From an uncultured Flavobacteriales bacterium (GTDB lineage Bacteria; Bacteroidota; Bacteroidia; Flavobacteriales_D; Sanyastnellaceae): DNA of 64,000 nt. Below, piece after piece: positions 1 through 9,716 of the stretch. The stretch lies in NCBI GenBank assembly GCA_938085425.1, contig CALKGQ010000018.1:1-64000 (forward strand). Reading direction: 5' to 3'. Below the pieces are notes generated by a model. The model did no database searches, was not told the origin of the DNA, and worked only from the letters and a program-made list of their open reading frames with translations. The translations under genes and the position numbers were made by a program. Every line of letters starts with the position of its first letter. Within the stretch, counting starts at the first letter, position 1.

Positions 1-1895
1 CCAAAAGGCTCCACAGATGGCAGGAAAATGCGTCCGTTCTGGCTGTTGATGGTGCCGCCATTCACCGCCGCGTCGTCCACGTAATCGTAGACGCCGTCTT
101 GGCTGGGCATGCCATTGATGTCGATGCGGTCCATGCCCAACACTTGGACCAGCAATTGTCCTTCCAATGGTGCCCGAGGGATGTAGTTCAAGTCCACGCC
201 CGAATTGGGGTCGTTGTACCAAATGTCCAATCGGAAATCTTCATTGCTCACCCCAAACGCCCCCATGGAGTAAACGTTTTTCATCATGGTCCGCCAAAGC
301 GGTGCCTGATCCCCATTGTCAAGCTTGACTTGGGTGACTGAAGACTTCAGCATTTTGAGCACAAGAGACCCAGGGGCGGCATACCCGTCCTGGCTGAGGG
401 TGCCCACTTGGTAGGTCTGGCCATCGACGGTGTACTCATAGGCCACCGCCAGCACCTCTGCATTGTTGAGCGATTGACGCAAGGAAATGAAGCCGAGGCG
501 GCTGTTGTAGGTGAATTCCGAAGCGGTCAGACGGCGGGCGTTGCCCACGCGCTCGTAGTGGACGCCCTGCTTCAGACCCTGGTTTCCACCGATGGCACCA
601 GAAATCGCTTCGTTGGCTCCTGTGAAATTCATCACCCCCTCATTCAGGGTCAAGCTCCTGAAGAGGTCGTTGTTGTAGTTGCTAGGGGCACGGCTCGGCA
701 CGACCTCGGTGGAGGGCTCGAGGGCAGCACCTCCAAAAATACTGGTGTTGTCTGCAAGATCAGATATTGGTAGGTTGGAGGAAATGAAGTCGGGGTGCTC
801 TCCCAAATCGGTGAATGCGACCACATTTCGCACATCCTGGGTGTTGGCCTGCGTGTTGACCACGTAAACCTCGATCCGGTTGATCACCACCCCCGAATTG
901 GGAACGGGCAAAGACCTCATCGCCTCGTCGTACTTGCCCACAAAGTATTGGGACAAGAAGTAGTGGCGGTTGGCCTCATAGTTGTCGGCTCGGATGTCAA
1001 ACTCCTGGGTTTGGGCGCCCCCCTCGACTTCAATCTCGCTACGCTCGCCTTTCTGTTGGCTGAAGACCGTGGTGTTGTAAAGACGCCCCCACTGGGTTTC
1101 CACCTTCAGGCCAAAAAGGCTTTGCGACCCCACAATCAAGCTGCTGTTCAGTGGCATGCTGATGTTTCCCGCTTCAATGTTTTTCAGGATGTCGTCTTCT
1201 TCTCCTTGGAAACCAATGTTCATTTGGTTTTCAAAGTCAAACAACGATTGGGTGTTGTATTGGGTCCCCAACTCAATCTTGTCGCCAATTTTTCCAGCGA
1301 TGTTCAACTGGATGCGCTGGTCAAAATCGACCGCGCCCGCCCTTCGCTGTCGCTCCGGAATGCGCGGGTTCTCAGTATTGTTCCACGTGTAGCCCAATGA
1401 GATTTCAGCCGTGCCTTGGGGCTTGATTTCAATCTCATTGCTGCCAAAAATCATCTCGAACAGCTCACTGTCGATTTCCAATTTGGGGGCAAACGCTTTG
1501 GATGCGGCATCTTCCTCCTGCTGCAATTCGTTCCAAAACTCGGAGAGGTTGCCCTCGATGTTGTAGTCGAGGTATTCGTCAAGGGTGAAGAGGCTCGCAG
1601 GGCGAAAGGCCAAAGTATCCCCAATCGTCTGCTGCACCTCGTACATGCCCGTCAAGGGGTTGTACACCACGCCATAGTTGAAGTTGCTTGGCCACTGAAG
1701 AGAGACCCCGCCAGGGAATTCGGAAGGGTTGAACATGTCCCCATTGTCATGGGGGAATGGAAGGTTGTAGGTCGTGGTGTCCGACGTTTGGGCCGACACA
1801 ACAGACACGGAAATCCCCCACCATGCCACAAGGGCAAGGCTGAGTGTCGCAAGGACCCGCCAAGGTGCGTGGTCTTCGGGAGAGGGGGTGGTCAT
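1..1895 (-). CDS. sprA: SprA, T9SS outer-membrane translocon (N-terminal part, truncated by window)
   Basis: The reading frame is open from the ATG at 1895 to the window edge, giving about 631 N-terminal residues of a protein that is normally well over 2000 aa. Residues 1-36 form a signal peptide ending in VSAQ. The frame contains typical SprA sequence, for example GDKIELGTQYNTQ near residue 205, followed by the NQMNIGFQG-type segment. SprA (Sov) is known as the very large outer-membrane beta-barrel through which type IX secretion cargo leaves the cell; in gliding species it is also needed for motility. It starts 30 bp downstream of ruvA on the same strand, as is usual in Bacteroidota. The C-terminal part is outside the window, so intactness cannot be judged. 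Confidence 0.95.
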   Translation of the reverse strand, partial: MTTPSPEDHAPWRVLATLSLALVAWWGISVSVVSAQTSDTTTYNLPFPHDNGDMFNPSEFPGGVSLQWPSNFNYGVVYNPLTGMYEVQQTIGDTLAFRPASLFTLDEYLDYNIEGNLSEFWNELQQEEDAASKAFAPKLEIDSELFEMIFGSNEIEIKPQGTAEISLGYTWNNTENPRIPERQRRAGAVDFDQRIQLNIAGKIGDKIELGTQYNTQSLFDFENQMNIGFQGEEDDILKNIEAGNISMPLNSSLIVGSQSLFGLKVETQWGRLYNTTVFSQQKGERSEIEVEGGAQTQEFDIRADNYEANRHYFLSQYFVGKYDEAMRSLPVPNSGVVINRIEVYVVNTQANTQDVRNVVAFTDLGEHPDFISSNLPISDLADNTSIFGGAALEPSTEVVPSRAPSNYNNDLFRSLTLNEGVMNFTGANEAISGAIGGNQGLKQGVHYERVGNARRLTASEFTYNSRLGFISLRQSLNNAEVLAVAYEYTVDGQTYQVGTLSQDGYAAPGSLVLKMLKSSVTQVKLDNGDQAPLWRTMMKNVYSMGAFGVSNEDFRLDIWYNDPNSGVDLNYIPRAPLEGQLLVQVLGMDRIDINGMPSQDGVYDYVDDAAVNGGTINSQNGRIFLPSVEPF

Positions 1896-1925
1896 GGTCG
1901 TGGCCAGTTCAATCGTCAGTGAAGG

Positions 1926-2522
1926 TCAAAGTTCGCGCAAAGCGGCCTTGATCAAACCCTCCAACGTGGCTGAATTTCCCATGGAGTTGATGAGATGGTC
2001 CAGCACTTTGTTGCATTTGGTTTTGTCGAAGCCGAGAGACGTCAAAGCCCCCAACGCATCGTTCTTGATTGTATTGTGCGAGACTTGAGAAGTTCCTGCA
2101 GGGACCGAACCCGCACCCCCTGTATCCATGACTTTGTCCTGCAGGTCCACAATGATCCGCTGGGCCGTCTTCGCCCCAATGCCTTTGACGCGCTTCATGG
2201 CATCGACATCGCCGGAGGCAATCGCCAAAGAAGCCGTGGCCGGGTCCATGGCACTCAGAATCAGCCTTGCCGTGTTGGCGCCCACCCCATTGACCCCTAG
2301 GAGCAACAGGAACAGCGTGCGCTCTTCCTCGGAGGCAAACCCAAACAGCAATTGGGCGTCTTCCCTCACCACCATGTGGGTGTGGATTTTGACAAGCTCG
2401 TTGTCGCCAAGCTGGTCAAAGGTGGTCAGACTGATGGCCACGTAGTAGCCCACCCCACCGCATTCCACCACAACGTAGGTGGGGTGCTTTTCAACGAGTC
2501 TACCGTGCAGATGATGGATCAC
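1926..2522 (-). CDS. ruvA: Holliday junction branch migration protein RuvA
   Basis: This 198-aa protein has normal RuvA length and domain order: an N-terminal OB-fold (about residues 1-62), two helix-hairpin-helix motifs (LLGVNGVGANTARLIL near 74 and VKGIGAKTAQRIIVDL near 111) and a small C-terminal domain after a Gly/Ser-rich linker that would contact RuvB. RuvA tetramers bind four-way junctions and load the RuvB motor during recombination repair. The start is GTG at 2522, and its first bases overlap the TGA of the upstream malic enzyme gene by 4 bp, which suggests translational coupling. ruvB and ruvC are not in the window. Confidence 0.96.
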   Translation of the reverse strand: MIHHLHGRLVEKHPTYVVVECGGVGYYVAISLTTFDQLGDNELVKIHTHMVVREDAQLLFGFASEEERTLFLLLLGVNGVGANTARLILSAMDPATASLAIASGDVDAMKRVKGIGAKTAQRIIVDLQDKVMDTGGAGSVPAGTSQVSHNTIKNDALGALTSLGFDKTKCNKVLDHLINSMGNSATLEGLIKAALREL

Positions 2523-4798
2523 GATTGCATGCCTTTGATTTGGGCATCCACCACCGCCAAACGAACCATGTCGAGGATCTCTTTGGCGCTGGAACCCATT
2601 TGCAAAATATGGACGCTCTTTCTCATGCCCAAGAGCACAGGGCCTTGTGCGTCCATCCCCGCCATTTCCTGCAGCAACTTGTAACTGATGTTGCCTGCGG
2701 ACAAGTTGGGGAAAATCAAGGTGTTCACGCGGCGCTTGTGCAATGCGCTGAAAGGAAAGCTTTCCCCCAATTTTTCTTGGTTCATGGCAAAGTTGGCCTG
2801 CACCTCTCCGTCGACGATGAGCTCCGGGTGGTGCACATGAAGATATCGCGCAGCTTCCGCCATTTTCTCTGCATCGTGGCCCTTGGAGCTGCCAAAGTTG
2901 GAGTAGCTCAGCAACGCGATGCGCGGCACAATGCGCAGGTTTCTGACCGCCTCGGCCGTGAGCAGGGTGATGTTCACAATGTCTTGGGCCGTTGGATTGG
3001 TGTTCACGGTGGTGTCCGCGAAGAACATCGGACCATTTTTGGTCTGCAAGATGTACATCCCGGCCACCTTGTCCACTCCTTGGGCCTTGCCAATGCTCTG
3101 AAGTGCTGGTCGGATCACGTTGGGGTAATTGCGCGTCAAGCCTGACACCAGCGCATCTGCCTCCCCTTGTTCCACCAACATGGAACCAAAGTAATTCCGC
3201 TGGCGCATTTGCCGTTCCGATTCAAGGGCGGTCAACCCATGGCGCTTCCGCTCTTCAAACAGCACCGCCCCAAAAGCCTTGCGGCGCTCCGCCTGGTCGT
3301 CGCCTCGGGGGTCCAAAATCGTGGCCCCTTCCAACTCCAAGTTGTTCTCTTCAATCAATGCGGTGATGTGCGCTTCGCGGCCCAACAAAATGGGGTGGGC
3401 GATGCCTTCGTCCATGGCCATTTCAGCAGCCTTGAGGACTTTGTAATGCTCTGCCTCGGCAAACACAACGCGCTTGGGAGACCGGGCCGCCCGCGTGGCG
3501 ATGTTGCGCGAGAAGGAGGAGTCGTTGCCCAAACGCATCTCGAGTTGCCGTTTGTAGCCTTCCCAATCGGTGATGGGTTCGCGGGCAACGCCAGATTCCA
3601 TCGCGGCCTTTGCCACTGCGGGCGCCACTGTGGTGATCAACCGAGGATCAAGTGGCTTGGGGATGATCAGGTCACGCCCAAAGGTGAGTGCCCCTTCACC
3701 GTACGCCTCACTTACTTCGTCTGGCACATTTTCTTCTGCCAAGGTGGCGATCGCGCGGACGGCTGCCAGCTTCATCGCATCGTTGATCCCTGTGGCGCGG
3801 ACGTCGAGGGCCCCCCGAAAGATGTAGGGAAAGCCCAGCACGTTGTTGACCTGGTTGGGATGGTCGCTGCGGCCCGTGGCCATCAGTACATCTTCCCTGG
3901 ACGACATGGCGTCGTCGTACCCAATTTCTGGGTCCGGATTGGCCAAGGCAAAGACGATGGGATTGGCCGCCATGGACTTCACCATGTCCGCCTCCACCAA
4001 TCCCCCTTTGCTCAGGCCCAAGAACACATCTGCGCCCTTCATGGCGTCCGCCAAGGAATCATATGCCTTCTCTGTCGCGTATTTCTGCTTGCTCACGTCG
4101 AGGGCACCACGGCCAGAATGGATGTGGCCCTTGCTGTCAAACACCGCCGCATTCGCTCGGCGCATGCCCAGCTGCTCATAGATGTCAAGGCAAGACATGG
4201 CTGCCGCCCCCGCTCCACTGACCACCACCCGGATGTCCTCCATTTTTTTGTCCGCCAGCTTGAGGGCATTCAGCAGCGCTGCCGCGCTGATGATGGCCGT
4301 GCCATGCTGGTCGTCGTGCATGAGCGGAATGTCGAGCTCTTCCTTGAGGCGCCGCTCGATTTCGAAGGCTTCTGGGGCCTTGATGTCCTCCAAGTTGATG
4401 CCGCCAAACGTGGGCGCAATCGCCTTCACCGTGGCCACGAATTGGTCCACATCGGTGGCGTCCACTTCAATGTCAAACACATCGATGTCCGCAAAAACCT
4501 TGAAGAGAACGCCCTTGCCTTCCATGACAGGCTTGCTCGCTTCGGGCCCAATGTCGCCCAAGCCAAGCACCGCCGTGCCATTGCTGATCACGGCGACGAG
4601 GTTGCCCTTGGCGGTGTACTTGTAGACGTCTTGCGGGTTTTCAGAAATCGCGATGCAAGGCTCCGCAACACCTGGACTGTACGCAAGGCTCAAGTCACGC
4701 TGCGTGCTGTAGGGTTTGGTGGGGACGACCTCAACCTTGCCACGGCGCTCTCGCGCATGGTATTCCAAGGCTTCTCTCTTCAGGTTGTTCTGTTGCAT
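2519..4798 (-). CDS. maeB: NADP-dependent malic enzyme fused to phosphotransacetylase domain
   Basis: This 759-aa protein is a two-domain MaeB-type enzyme. Residues 1 to about 420 form the malic enzyme, with YSPGVAEPC near 40, [17 protein letters not shown], the MHDDQHGTA active-site region near 160 and a Rossmann [11 protein letters not shown] near 190. From about 430 to the end it resembles phosphate acetyltransferase ([15 protein letters not shown]). The malic part makes pyruvate and reduced NADP from malate. In characterised fusions the PTA-like part is generally regulatory, binding acetyl-CoA, rather than catalytic. Length and order are standard. A weak -7-like GAACTTCG lies 7 nt before the ATG. 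The gene heads the maeB-ruvA-sprA unit, a linkage common in Flavobacteriales. Confidence 0.95.
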   Translation of the reverse strand: MQQNNLKREALEYHARERRGKVEVVPTKPYSTQRDLSLAYSPGVAEPCIAISENPQDVYKYTAKGNLVAVISNGTAVLGLGDIGPEASKPVMEGKGVLFKVFADIDVFDIEVDATDVDQFVATVKAIAPTFGGINLEDIKAPEAFEIERRLKEELDIPLMHDDQHGTAIISAAALLNALKLADKKMEDIRVVVSGAGAAAMSCLDIYEQLGMRRANAAVFDSKGHIHSGRGALDVSKQKYATEKAYDSLADAMKGADVFLGLSKGGLVEADMVKSMAANPIVFALANPDPEIGYDDAMSSREDVLMATGRSDHPNQVNNVLGFPYIFRGALDVRATGINDAMKLAAVRAIATLAEENVPDEVSEAYGEGALTFGRDLIIPKPLDPRLITTVAPAVAKAAMESGVAREPITDWEGYKRQLEMRLGNDSSFSRNIATRAARSPKRVVFAEAEHYKVLKAAEMAMDEGIAHPILLGREAHITALIEENNLELEGATILDPRGDDQAERRKAFGAVLFEERKRHGLTALESERQMRQRNYFGSMLVEQGEADALVSGLTRNYPNVIRPALQSIGKAQGVDKVAGMYILQTKNGPMFFADTTVNTNPTAQDIVNITLLTAEAVRNLRIVPRIALLSYSNFGSSKGHDAEKMAEAARYLHVHHPELIVDGEVQANFAMNQEKLGESFPFSALHKRRVNTLIFPNLSAGNISYKLLQEMAGMDAQGPVLLGMRKSVHILQMGSSAKEILDMVRLAVVDAQIKGMQS

Positions 4799-4891
4799 GG
4801 AAAAGCGAAGTTCACCATGAAATCTCGCCCGACCAGCGGACGAAGCGCCAAAGGATGCACAACTGCTCGTGCATATTGTGCAGAAGAAGGC

Positions 4892-5656
4892 TCAGTCCAC
4901 AAAAAGGCGTTGGGTGGACACCACGTGCCCTTCTGACCGGAAGCTGACCAGCCAAATCCCAGGCGCCAAATCCGACAGAGAAACTTCATGGCTTCGCGCC
5001 CCGGCAGGGATGCGCTCGCTTCGCTTCAACTGGCCCACCAAATTCCTGAACTCCAACTCTCCAACCACAGGTTGGCTCCACTGCAAGCGGACCATGTCCT
5101 GGGCGGGGTTGGGCCACAATTCAAAGCCATCGCGAGGCCGCATCACTGTCTCCCCCAACGACGCAGTTTCTACAGCGAAGTAAGTGACCTGATGGCACAC
5201 TCCAGAACTGATTTGGCCTGGAGGATGAAAACAGTACCGAATCGTCGTTGGACCTGTCACACCATATGGAACGTAATCTCCTCGGAAGGTTGTGTCCGTT
5301 TCTGCCGAATCCAGAGAAACGAAAAACGCCGGATTGTTGGGGGAAGCATCCGTGCCGTATTGGAAACATGACGGCCCCCAACAAAAGCGCTCATGTGCCC
5401 CTTCGTTCTCGTCGTCATAGGGGTAATTGAAAGGGGAAACCGTGTCCACCAAAAACCGGGTCACCATCAAGTCCAACGGGCCATTTCCGTTGTTCACGAC
5501 GTCCCAATGCACCTCCAATGCCCCTGTCCCTAACGTGTCTAGGGCCACATACACCGTGTCAGGCGGGTTGACAAACTCTATTTGAGCAGAGACTTGGAAC
5601 ACCATCATCCAGGAAAACAACAGTCCAAAAACCAAGGAAAAGGAGAGGTTCTTCAT
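4892..5656 (-). CDS. Secreted protein with T9SS type A sorting domain
   Basis: This 254-aa protein starts at the ATG at 5656, which gives a clean signal peptide (MKNLSFSLVFGLLFSW to VSAQ); the open frame extends further upstream but not as a plausible protein. The middle (EFVNPPDTVYVALDTLG) looks like an Ig-like or DUF1573-type beta-sandwich module and matches no enzyme I know. The last 80 or so residues are a T9SS type A C-terminal domain beginning FELWPNPAQDMVRLQW and ending VVSTQRLFVD. It should be exported by Sec, passed through the T9SS and left on the surface or released. It lies 93 bp upstream of maeB on the same strand and is probably transcribed from its own promoter. Function unknown. 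Confidence 0.85.
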   Translation of the reverse strand: MKNLSFSLVFGLLFSWMMVFQVSAQIEFVNPPDTVYVALDTLGTGALEVHWDVVNNGNGPLDLMVTRFLVDTVSPFNYPYDDENEGAHERFCWGPSCFQYGTDASPNNPAFFVSLDSAETDTTFRGDYVPYGVTGPTTIRYCFHPPGQISSGVCHQVTYFAVETASLGETVMRPRDGFELWPNPAQDMVRLQWSQPVVGELEFRNLVGQLKRSERIPAGARSHEVSLSDLAPGIWLVSFRSEGHVVSTQRLFVD

Positions 5657-5661
5657 GACCC

Positions 5662-5669
5662 CAAAGATA
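5662..5669 (-). promoter_or_regulatory. Putative -7 box TATCTTTG, leaderless spacing
   Basis: TATCTTTG is an exact match to the Bacteroidota -7 element TAnnTTTG. Only 5 nt separate it from the ATG at 5656, so transcription would begin at or beside the start codon. No clear -33 TTTG is visible. Confidence 0.55.
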
Positions 5670-5734
5670 CAAATCCTCTGAACTGTCTGTTGTCCGTCAC
5701 TTGGCCTATCCCATGGAATTGGTCCGCGGCGCCT

Positions 5735-5742
5735 TATTTTTG
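5735..5742 (+). promoter_or_regulatory. Putative -7 box TATTTTTG
   Basis: An exact TAnnTTTG match upstream of the TlpA-like gene. It would give a leader of about 40 nt to the ATG at 5790. Alternatively it sits 2 nt before an in-frame ATG at 5745, which would make a 15-residue longer protein. Confidence 0.4.
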
Positions 5743-5789
5743 GCATGGTCCATGTGTTCATTGGGCCACCACCTGACAACCACAAAACC

Positions 5790-6314
5790 ATGCATCCACG
5801 CCTTCCTTCCACCGCTCCATTCGCCCATTTGGGCTGGGCCTTTGTTGTTCTGTTGACTGGTGGATGGGTTGACCAAGCCCAAGGACAGGCCTTGCCCGAT
5901 GTGTCCTTGAAGGACATCCAAGGCAACGTCGTGTCCACCGCAGCCTCCTTGCAAGAGGAGGGGCCAACGGTCTTCTGCTTTTGGGCCACTTGGTGCAGTC
6001 CGTGCAAGCGGGAATTGAACAACTACGCGGAGCTTTACGACGACTGGGTGGATGATACTGGGGTCAAAATCGTGGCGGTGAGCATCGACGACCAGCGGTC
6101 CGTCAACCGTGTGGCGCCCTACGTCAACAGCGTTGGCTGGGAGTACGACATCCTCCTCGACCCCAACCGAGACTTCGCCAGGGCACTCAACGTCCAGAAT
6201 GTCCCTCACACCTTTGTGGTGGATGCTCAAGGCAACGTGGTGTGGTCCCACAACAACTACGCAGAGGGAGACGAATATGAACTCTACGAAGAGCTTCTCA
6301 AACTCGCCGAATGA
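5790..6314 (+). CDS. TlpA/ResA-like periplasmic thioredoxin
   Basis: This 174-aa protein has a hydrophobic N-terminus (about residues 1-33) followed by a thioredoxin-like fold with active site WCSPC at residues 68-72, and VPHTFVVDAQGNVVW, the usual cis-Pro strand of the TlpA family. Such proteins reduce disulfides or transfer electrons in the periplasm, often for cytochrome maturation or repair of secreted proteins. I chose ATG 5790 because it places the hydrophobic stretch like a signal peptide; an in-frame ATG at 5745 adds a hydrophilic extension. The stop overlaps the start of the next gene by 4 bp, so the two are probably cotranslated. Confidence 0.88.
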   Translation: MHPRLPSTAPFAHLGWAFVVLLTGGWVDQAQGQALPDVSLKDIQGNVVSTAASLQEEGPTVFCFWATWCSPCKRELNNYAELYDDWVDDTGVKIVAVSIDDQRSVNRVAPYVNSVGWEYDILLDPNRDFARALNVQNVPHTFVVDAQGNVVWSHNNYAEGDEYELYEELLKLAE

Positions 6315-8041
6315 TGCTGCCGACTCGGACCTTGGCCCTTGCCGCTGCTGTCGGCTTTTCTTCTCTTCTCTCCACGTCTTGGGCCCAATCGGAAGGAGGA
6401 AATGACCGACCCAACATCTCCGGAAACGTTGGGGTTTTGTGGCAATCCTACGCCGAAGACACCCTCATTGGCGCCCAAGTACCTCCCTCAAAAACGGGGT
6501 ACAATGCCTTCGCCAATGTCCTTTACAACCAAGGAGACTTCAGCGCGGGCATCCGCTACGAAAGCTACCTCAATTCCGTGCTTGGATTTCCTGGGAGATT
6601 TGACGGCAGCGGCATCGGGTACCGCTTTGCCAGGTATGCCGACAAGGACCGTGGCATCGATGTGACTGTGGGCAATTTCTACGACCAGTTTGGCAGCGGC
6701 CTTGTGTTCAGGTCCTACGAGGAGCGAAACTTGGGAATCGACAACGCCATGGACGGTTTCCGCTTGATCCTGACCCCCCTCGATGGGCTCCAAGTGAAGT
6801 TCATTTACGGCAAACAAAGGTTCGACTTTGACGACGGGCTCGTCAATGGGCCAGGCATCCTTCGGGCAGTGAATGCTGAGGCGGACCTCAATGCCCTCGT
6901 GGCGCGCTGGCAGGAGCGACCGACCAAGGTCACCCTTGGGGCAAGCTTTGTCAGCAAATTCCAGTCAGGAAGCGCCTTCAATGTCGACAGCCTTGTCCTC
7001 GGCATGCCACAAAATGTGGGGTCCTGGTCCTACCGCATCAATGCCGTGCGGAAAGGATGGATGGCCAGTGCGGAGTACGCGGGGAAAATCAACGATCCAA
7101 GCGCAGACAACGGGTACACCTTTCGAAACGGGGAGGCCTTCTTGGCGAACTTGGGTTACAGCCAAAAAGGGTTGGGGGTGTTGTTTACGGCCAAAATGGT
7201 GGACAACATGAGCTACCGATCCGACCGTGACCTCAGGCTCTTCGATCTTCCGATCAACTACATCCCCGCTGTGACCCAACAACACACGTACAACCTGGCC
7301 GCCACCCTCTACCCGTATGCCACGGTGATCACGGGAGAGACGAGCGCAAGTGCCGAAATTTTTTACACCCTGCCCAAGGGCAGCCAATGGGGAGGGAAAT
7401 ACGGCACGAAACTCAGCGCGAGCTTTTCCGCAGCGAACAGTTTGGACACCACCCGTTACAAAGACGGCGACTTGGACCAAGTGCGTTACGGTTACGAGCG
7501 CAACAGCTGGGGCCCAGGCGAAGAACTTTTTGTGCGTGACTTCAACGTCTCCGCCAGCCGAAAACTGAACAAATCATGGAAGGTGAAATACACCTATTTC
7601 CACTTTGATTTCAACACGCTCACCACGCCCGTCACGACGGACTACAAGGGGATTGTCAATGCCAACATCCATGTCTTGGAGACCCAATGGAAGGTCAAGC
7701 CCAAGCAAAGCCTCCGCACGGAGTTGCAGGGACTTTGGGTAGGAGAGGACAAGGAATCCCCGGGTCAGTTGCAGGACAAAGGACACTGGGCCACCGTTGT
7801 GGCCGAATACACTTGGAGCCCCCATTGGTTTGTCAGCGTGGTCGACCAGTACAATTTTGGGAACAACGATATGGACAAACGCATCCACTATTTGTACGGT
7901 GCGGCGGGTTACATCAACGGGCCCCACCGTTTGAGCGTGGGCTATGGCAAGCGCCGGGAAGGCATTTTTTGCGTGGGGGGAGTTTGCCGCGCTGTTCCAG
8001 CCTCCAATGGCTTCGAAATGACCTTCACCAGCAGCTTTTGA
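6311..8041 (+). CDS. Outer-membrane beta-barrel protein, DUF6029-like
   Basis: This 576-aa protein begins with a signal peptide (MLPTRTLALAAAVGFSSLL to SWAQ). ATG codons at 6311 and 6314 are both possible, and the first overlaps the TlpA-like stop. The rest is rich in alternating aromatic/polar strands (RYESYLNSV, FYDQFGSGLVFRSYEERN) and ends in an aromatic residue (FTSSF), as outer-membrane barrels do. From memory it matches the Bacteroidota family DUF6029, which is often found next to a TlpA-like thioredoxin, as here. Function is unknown; the pairing suggests the thioredoxin helps its folding, or that both serve one envelope process. The family name is less certain than the barrel call. Confidence 0.75.
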   Translation: MMLPTRTLALAAAVGFSSLLSTSWAQSEGGNDRPNISGNVGVLWQSYAEDTLIGAQVPPSKTGYNAFANVLYNQGDFSAGIRYESYLNSVLGFPGRFDGSGIGYRFARYADKDRGIDVTVGNFYDQFGSGLVFRSYEERNLGIDNAMDGFRLILTPLDGLQVKFIYGKQRFDFDDGLVNGPGILRAVNAEADLNALVARWQERPTKVTLGASFVSKFQSGSAFNVDSLVLGMPQNVGSWSYRINAVRKGWMASAEYAGKINDPSADNGYTFRNGEAFLANLGYSQKGLGVLFTAKMVDNMSYRSDRDLRLFDLPINYIPAVTQQHTYNLAATLYPYATVITGETSASAEIFYTLPKGSQWGGKYGTKLSASFSAANSLDTTRYKDGDLDQVRYGYERNSWGPGEELFVRDFNVSASRKLNKSWKVKYTYFHFDFNTLTTPVTTDYKGIVNANIHVLETQWKVKPKQSLRTELQGLWVGEDKESPGQLQDKGHWATVVAEYTWSPHWFVSVVDQYNFGNNDMDKRIHYLYGAAGYINGPHRLSVGYGKRREGIFCVGGVCRAVPASNGFEMTFTSSF

Positions 8042-8087
8042 GGCCCTGAATGGTGTGTTCAAGGGGGGTAAGCAACCTTGATTGTCA

Positions 8088-8095
8088 TATCTTCG
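8088..8095 (+). promoter_or_regulatory. Putative -7 box TATCTTCG
   Basis: TATCTTCG matches TAnnTT(T/C)G. It lies 43 nt before the ATG at 8139, so this transcript would have an ordinary short leader. Confidence 0.45.
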
Positions 8096-8138
8096 TCTTC
8101 TACCTGAATTTCCAATAAAGTTTCAAAAACCAACACCT

Positions 8139-9605
8139 ATGAAGCAATTTTTCGCTGTCATGGCAGCCGCCATGATTACTTTGAGTGCCTCTGCCCAACT
8201 TCCTGATGGCAGCATCGCTCCTGACTTCACCGCCACCGACATCGATGGTGTGGAGCACAATCTTTACGACCTTCTCGACGAGGGCTACCAAGTCATTCTC
8301 GACTTTTCTGCAACATGGTGCGGACCGTGCTGGAGCTACCACGAAGCTGGTACACTCGAAGATTTGTACGAAATGTACGGTCCTGATGGAACCAATGAAA
8401 TCCGTGTCTTTTACATCGAAAGCGATGACACCACAACAGACGCCGATTTGAACGGAACAGGTGGCAACACCCAAGGCGATTGGGTCACTGGAACCACGTA
8501 CCCCATCATCGACAATGCCTCGGACATCTTCGACAGCTACTCCAACACATACTACCCAACCATCTACACAGTTTGCCCCAGCCGCATCTTGTCCGAATCT
8601 GGTCAGGCGAGCATTGCAGGACACACTGAAGTGTTCCAATCCAACGCTTGCGCGGCAGCTTCCTTGCCCAACGACGCGGCCTTGGTGGGCTACACTGGAG
8701 AGACAGTGGCTTGTGGGGACTCCCCCATCACCCTTTCTGTGAACTTGATGAACCAAGGTTTGGACAACCTCACTTCTTGCACCATCACCGCGTACGACGG
8801 CGCCACAGCTGTCGGCAGCACCGACTGGAGTGGTTCTTTGGAGACCTATGCCATTGAAGACGTCGTGGTCACCACGACAGCGCTTGATGGTTCCACTGAC
8901 TTCGACTTCACCATCACATCTTCAGACGACAATGCAGCCAACAATTCTGCTGCGTCTGGCATGGTCAACGTCTCAGAGCAGACCACCAACAACATCCGGT
9001 TCACCCTTCTCACCGACGCTTACCCAGGTGAAATTTCTTGGGGCGTCTACGACGAAAACGGCAACGCTGTGGAAGAAGTGAATGGCTACGGCGATGTGGG
9101 TGCAGAGTTCATCTACGACATGAACCTGCCCTTCGGATGCTATGTCTTCCGCATCGCAGACTCTTTTGGCGATGGCTTGCACGCCAGCTGGTACAACGGC
9201 ACCGGCCCTGACGGAAGCTTCAGCTTGGACGCCATGGACGGCAACAACGTTGACCAAAACTTGATCACCTACGCGTCGCCTGACGAATATGTCTCCATCG
9301 AATTCCCATTTGAGGTGACTTCAGTCAGCTCTGTGGACGAAGCTTCTTTGATGGAGACAGTGGCCATGTTCCCCAACCCAACACAAGGCTTCACCAACGT
9401 GCAGTTCAGCAGCGCGAAAGCTGGCCGTGCCACGCTTGAGGTGCTCAACTTGATTGGAGAGCGCGTGATTTCACAAGACTTCGGCACGCTTCCTGCAGGT
9501 GAGCACCGTCTCGCGCTCGATTTGGGCAGCGTAAAAGCCGGTATCTACTTGGTGAACTTGAACGCCGGTGGCGAAACGTCTACCCTACGGGTGACGAAGC
9601 ACTGA
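8139..9605 (+). CDS. Secreted thioredoxin-like protein with T9SS sorting domain (copy 1)
   Basis: The protein has 488 aa. Residues 1-19 are a signal peptide (MKQFFAVMAAAMITLSASA). A thioredoxin domain follows (APDFTATDIDG, active site WCGPC at 60-64, and YYPTIYTVCP as the cis-Pro region, with an additional Cys). Residues from about 190 to 400 are beta-rich (CARDB-like and jelly-roll-like segments), and the last 80 are a T9SS type A domain (MFPNPTQGFTNVQFSS to STLRVTKH). It should be a surface or released thiol-disulfide protein. The next gene is a clear tandem paralogue. Start 8139 is chosen for the signal peptide. A terminator follows directly. Confidence 0.88.
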   Translation: MKQFFAVMAAAMITLSASAQLPDGSIAPDFTATDIDGVEHNLYDLLDEGYQVILDFSATWCGPCWSYHEAGTLEDLYEMYGPDGTNEIRVFYIESDDTTTDADLNGTGGNTQGDWVTGTTYPIIDNASDIFDSYSNTYYPTIYTVCPSRILSESGQASIAGHTEVFQSNACAAASLPNDAALVGYTGETVACGDSPITLSVNLMNQGLDNLTSCTITAYDGATAVGSTDWSGSLETYAIEDVVVTTTALDGSTDFDFTITSSDDNAANNSAASGMVNVSEQTTNNIRFTLLTDAYPGEISWGVYDENGNAVEEVNGYGDVGAEFIYDMNLPFGCYVFRIADSFGDGLHASWYNGTGPDGSFSLDAMDGNNVDQNLITYASPDEYVSIEFPFEVTSVSSVDEASLMETVAMFPNPTQGFTNVQFSSAKAGRATLEVLNLIGERVISQDFGTLPAGEHRLALDLGSVKAGIYLVNLNAGGETSTLRVTKH

Positions 9606-9620
9606 TTCCTCTTTTGAAGA

Positions 9621-9662
9621 AAGCCGGATGGTCCCCCTCTTGGGGAATCGTCCGGCTTTTTT
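9621..9662 (+). terminator. Rho-independent terminator
   Basis: An AAGCCGGA / TCCGGCTT stem with an inner CCCC/GGGG pairing is followed by a run of six T, 15 bp after the stop of the first thioredoxin-T9SS gene. Confidence 0.85.
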
Positions 9663-9686
9663 GTGTCCTTGTCGCCCATCTTGGAA

Positions 9687-9694
9687 TATCTTGG
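9687..9694 (+). promoter_or_regulatory. Putative -7 box TATCTTGG
   Basis: It lies just after the terminator and 22 nt before the ATG at 9717. The match to TAnnTTTG is 5 of 6 fixed positions. It would let the second paralogue be transcribed separately from the first. Confidence 0.4.
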
Positions 9695-9716
9695 GTTCTT
9701 ATCGAAACCAATCCTC

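Noticed and set aside
3167-4936. 589-codon open frame opposite maeB
   Set aside because: maeB is complete and motif-supported on the minus strand; this frame has no domain and runs into the intergenic region.
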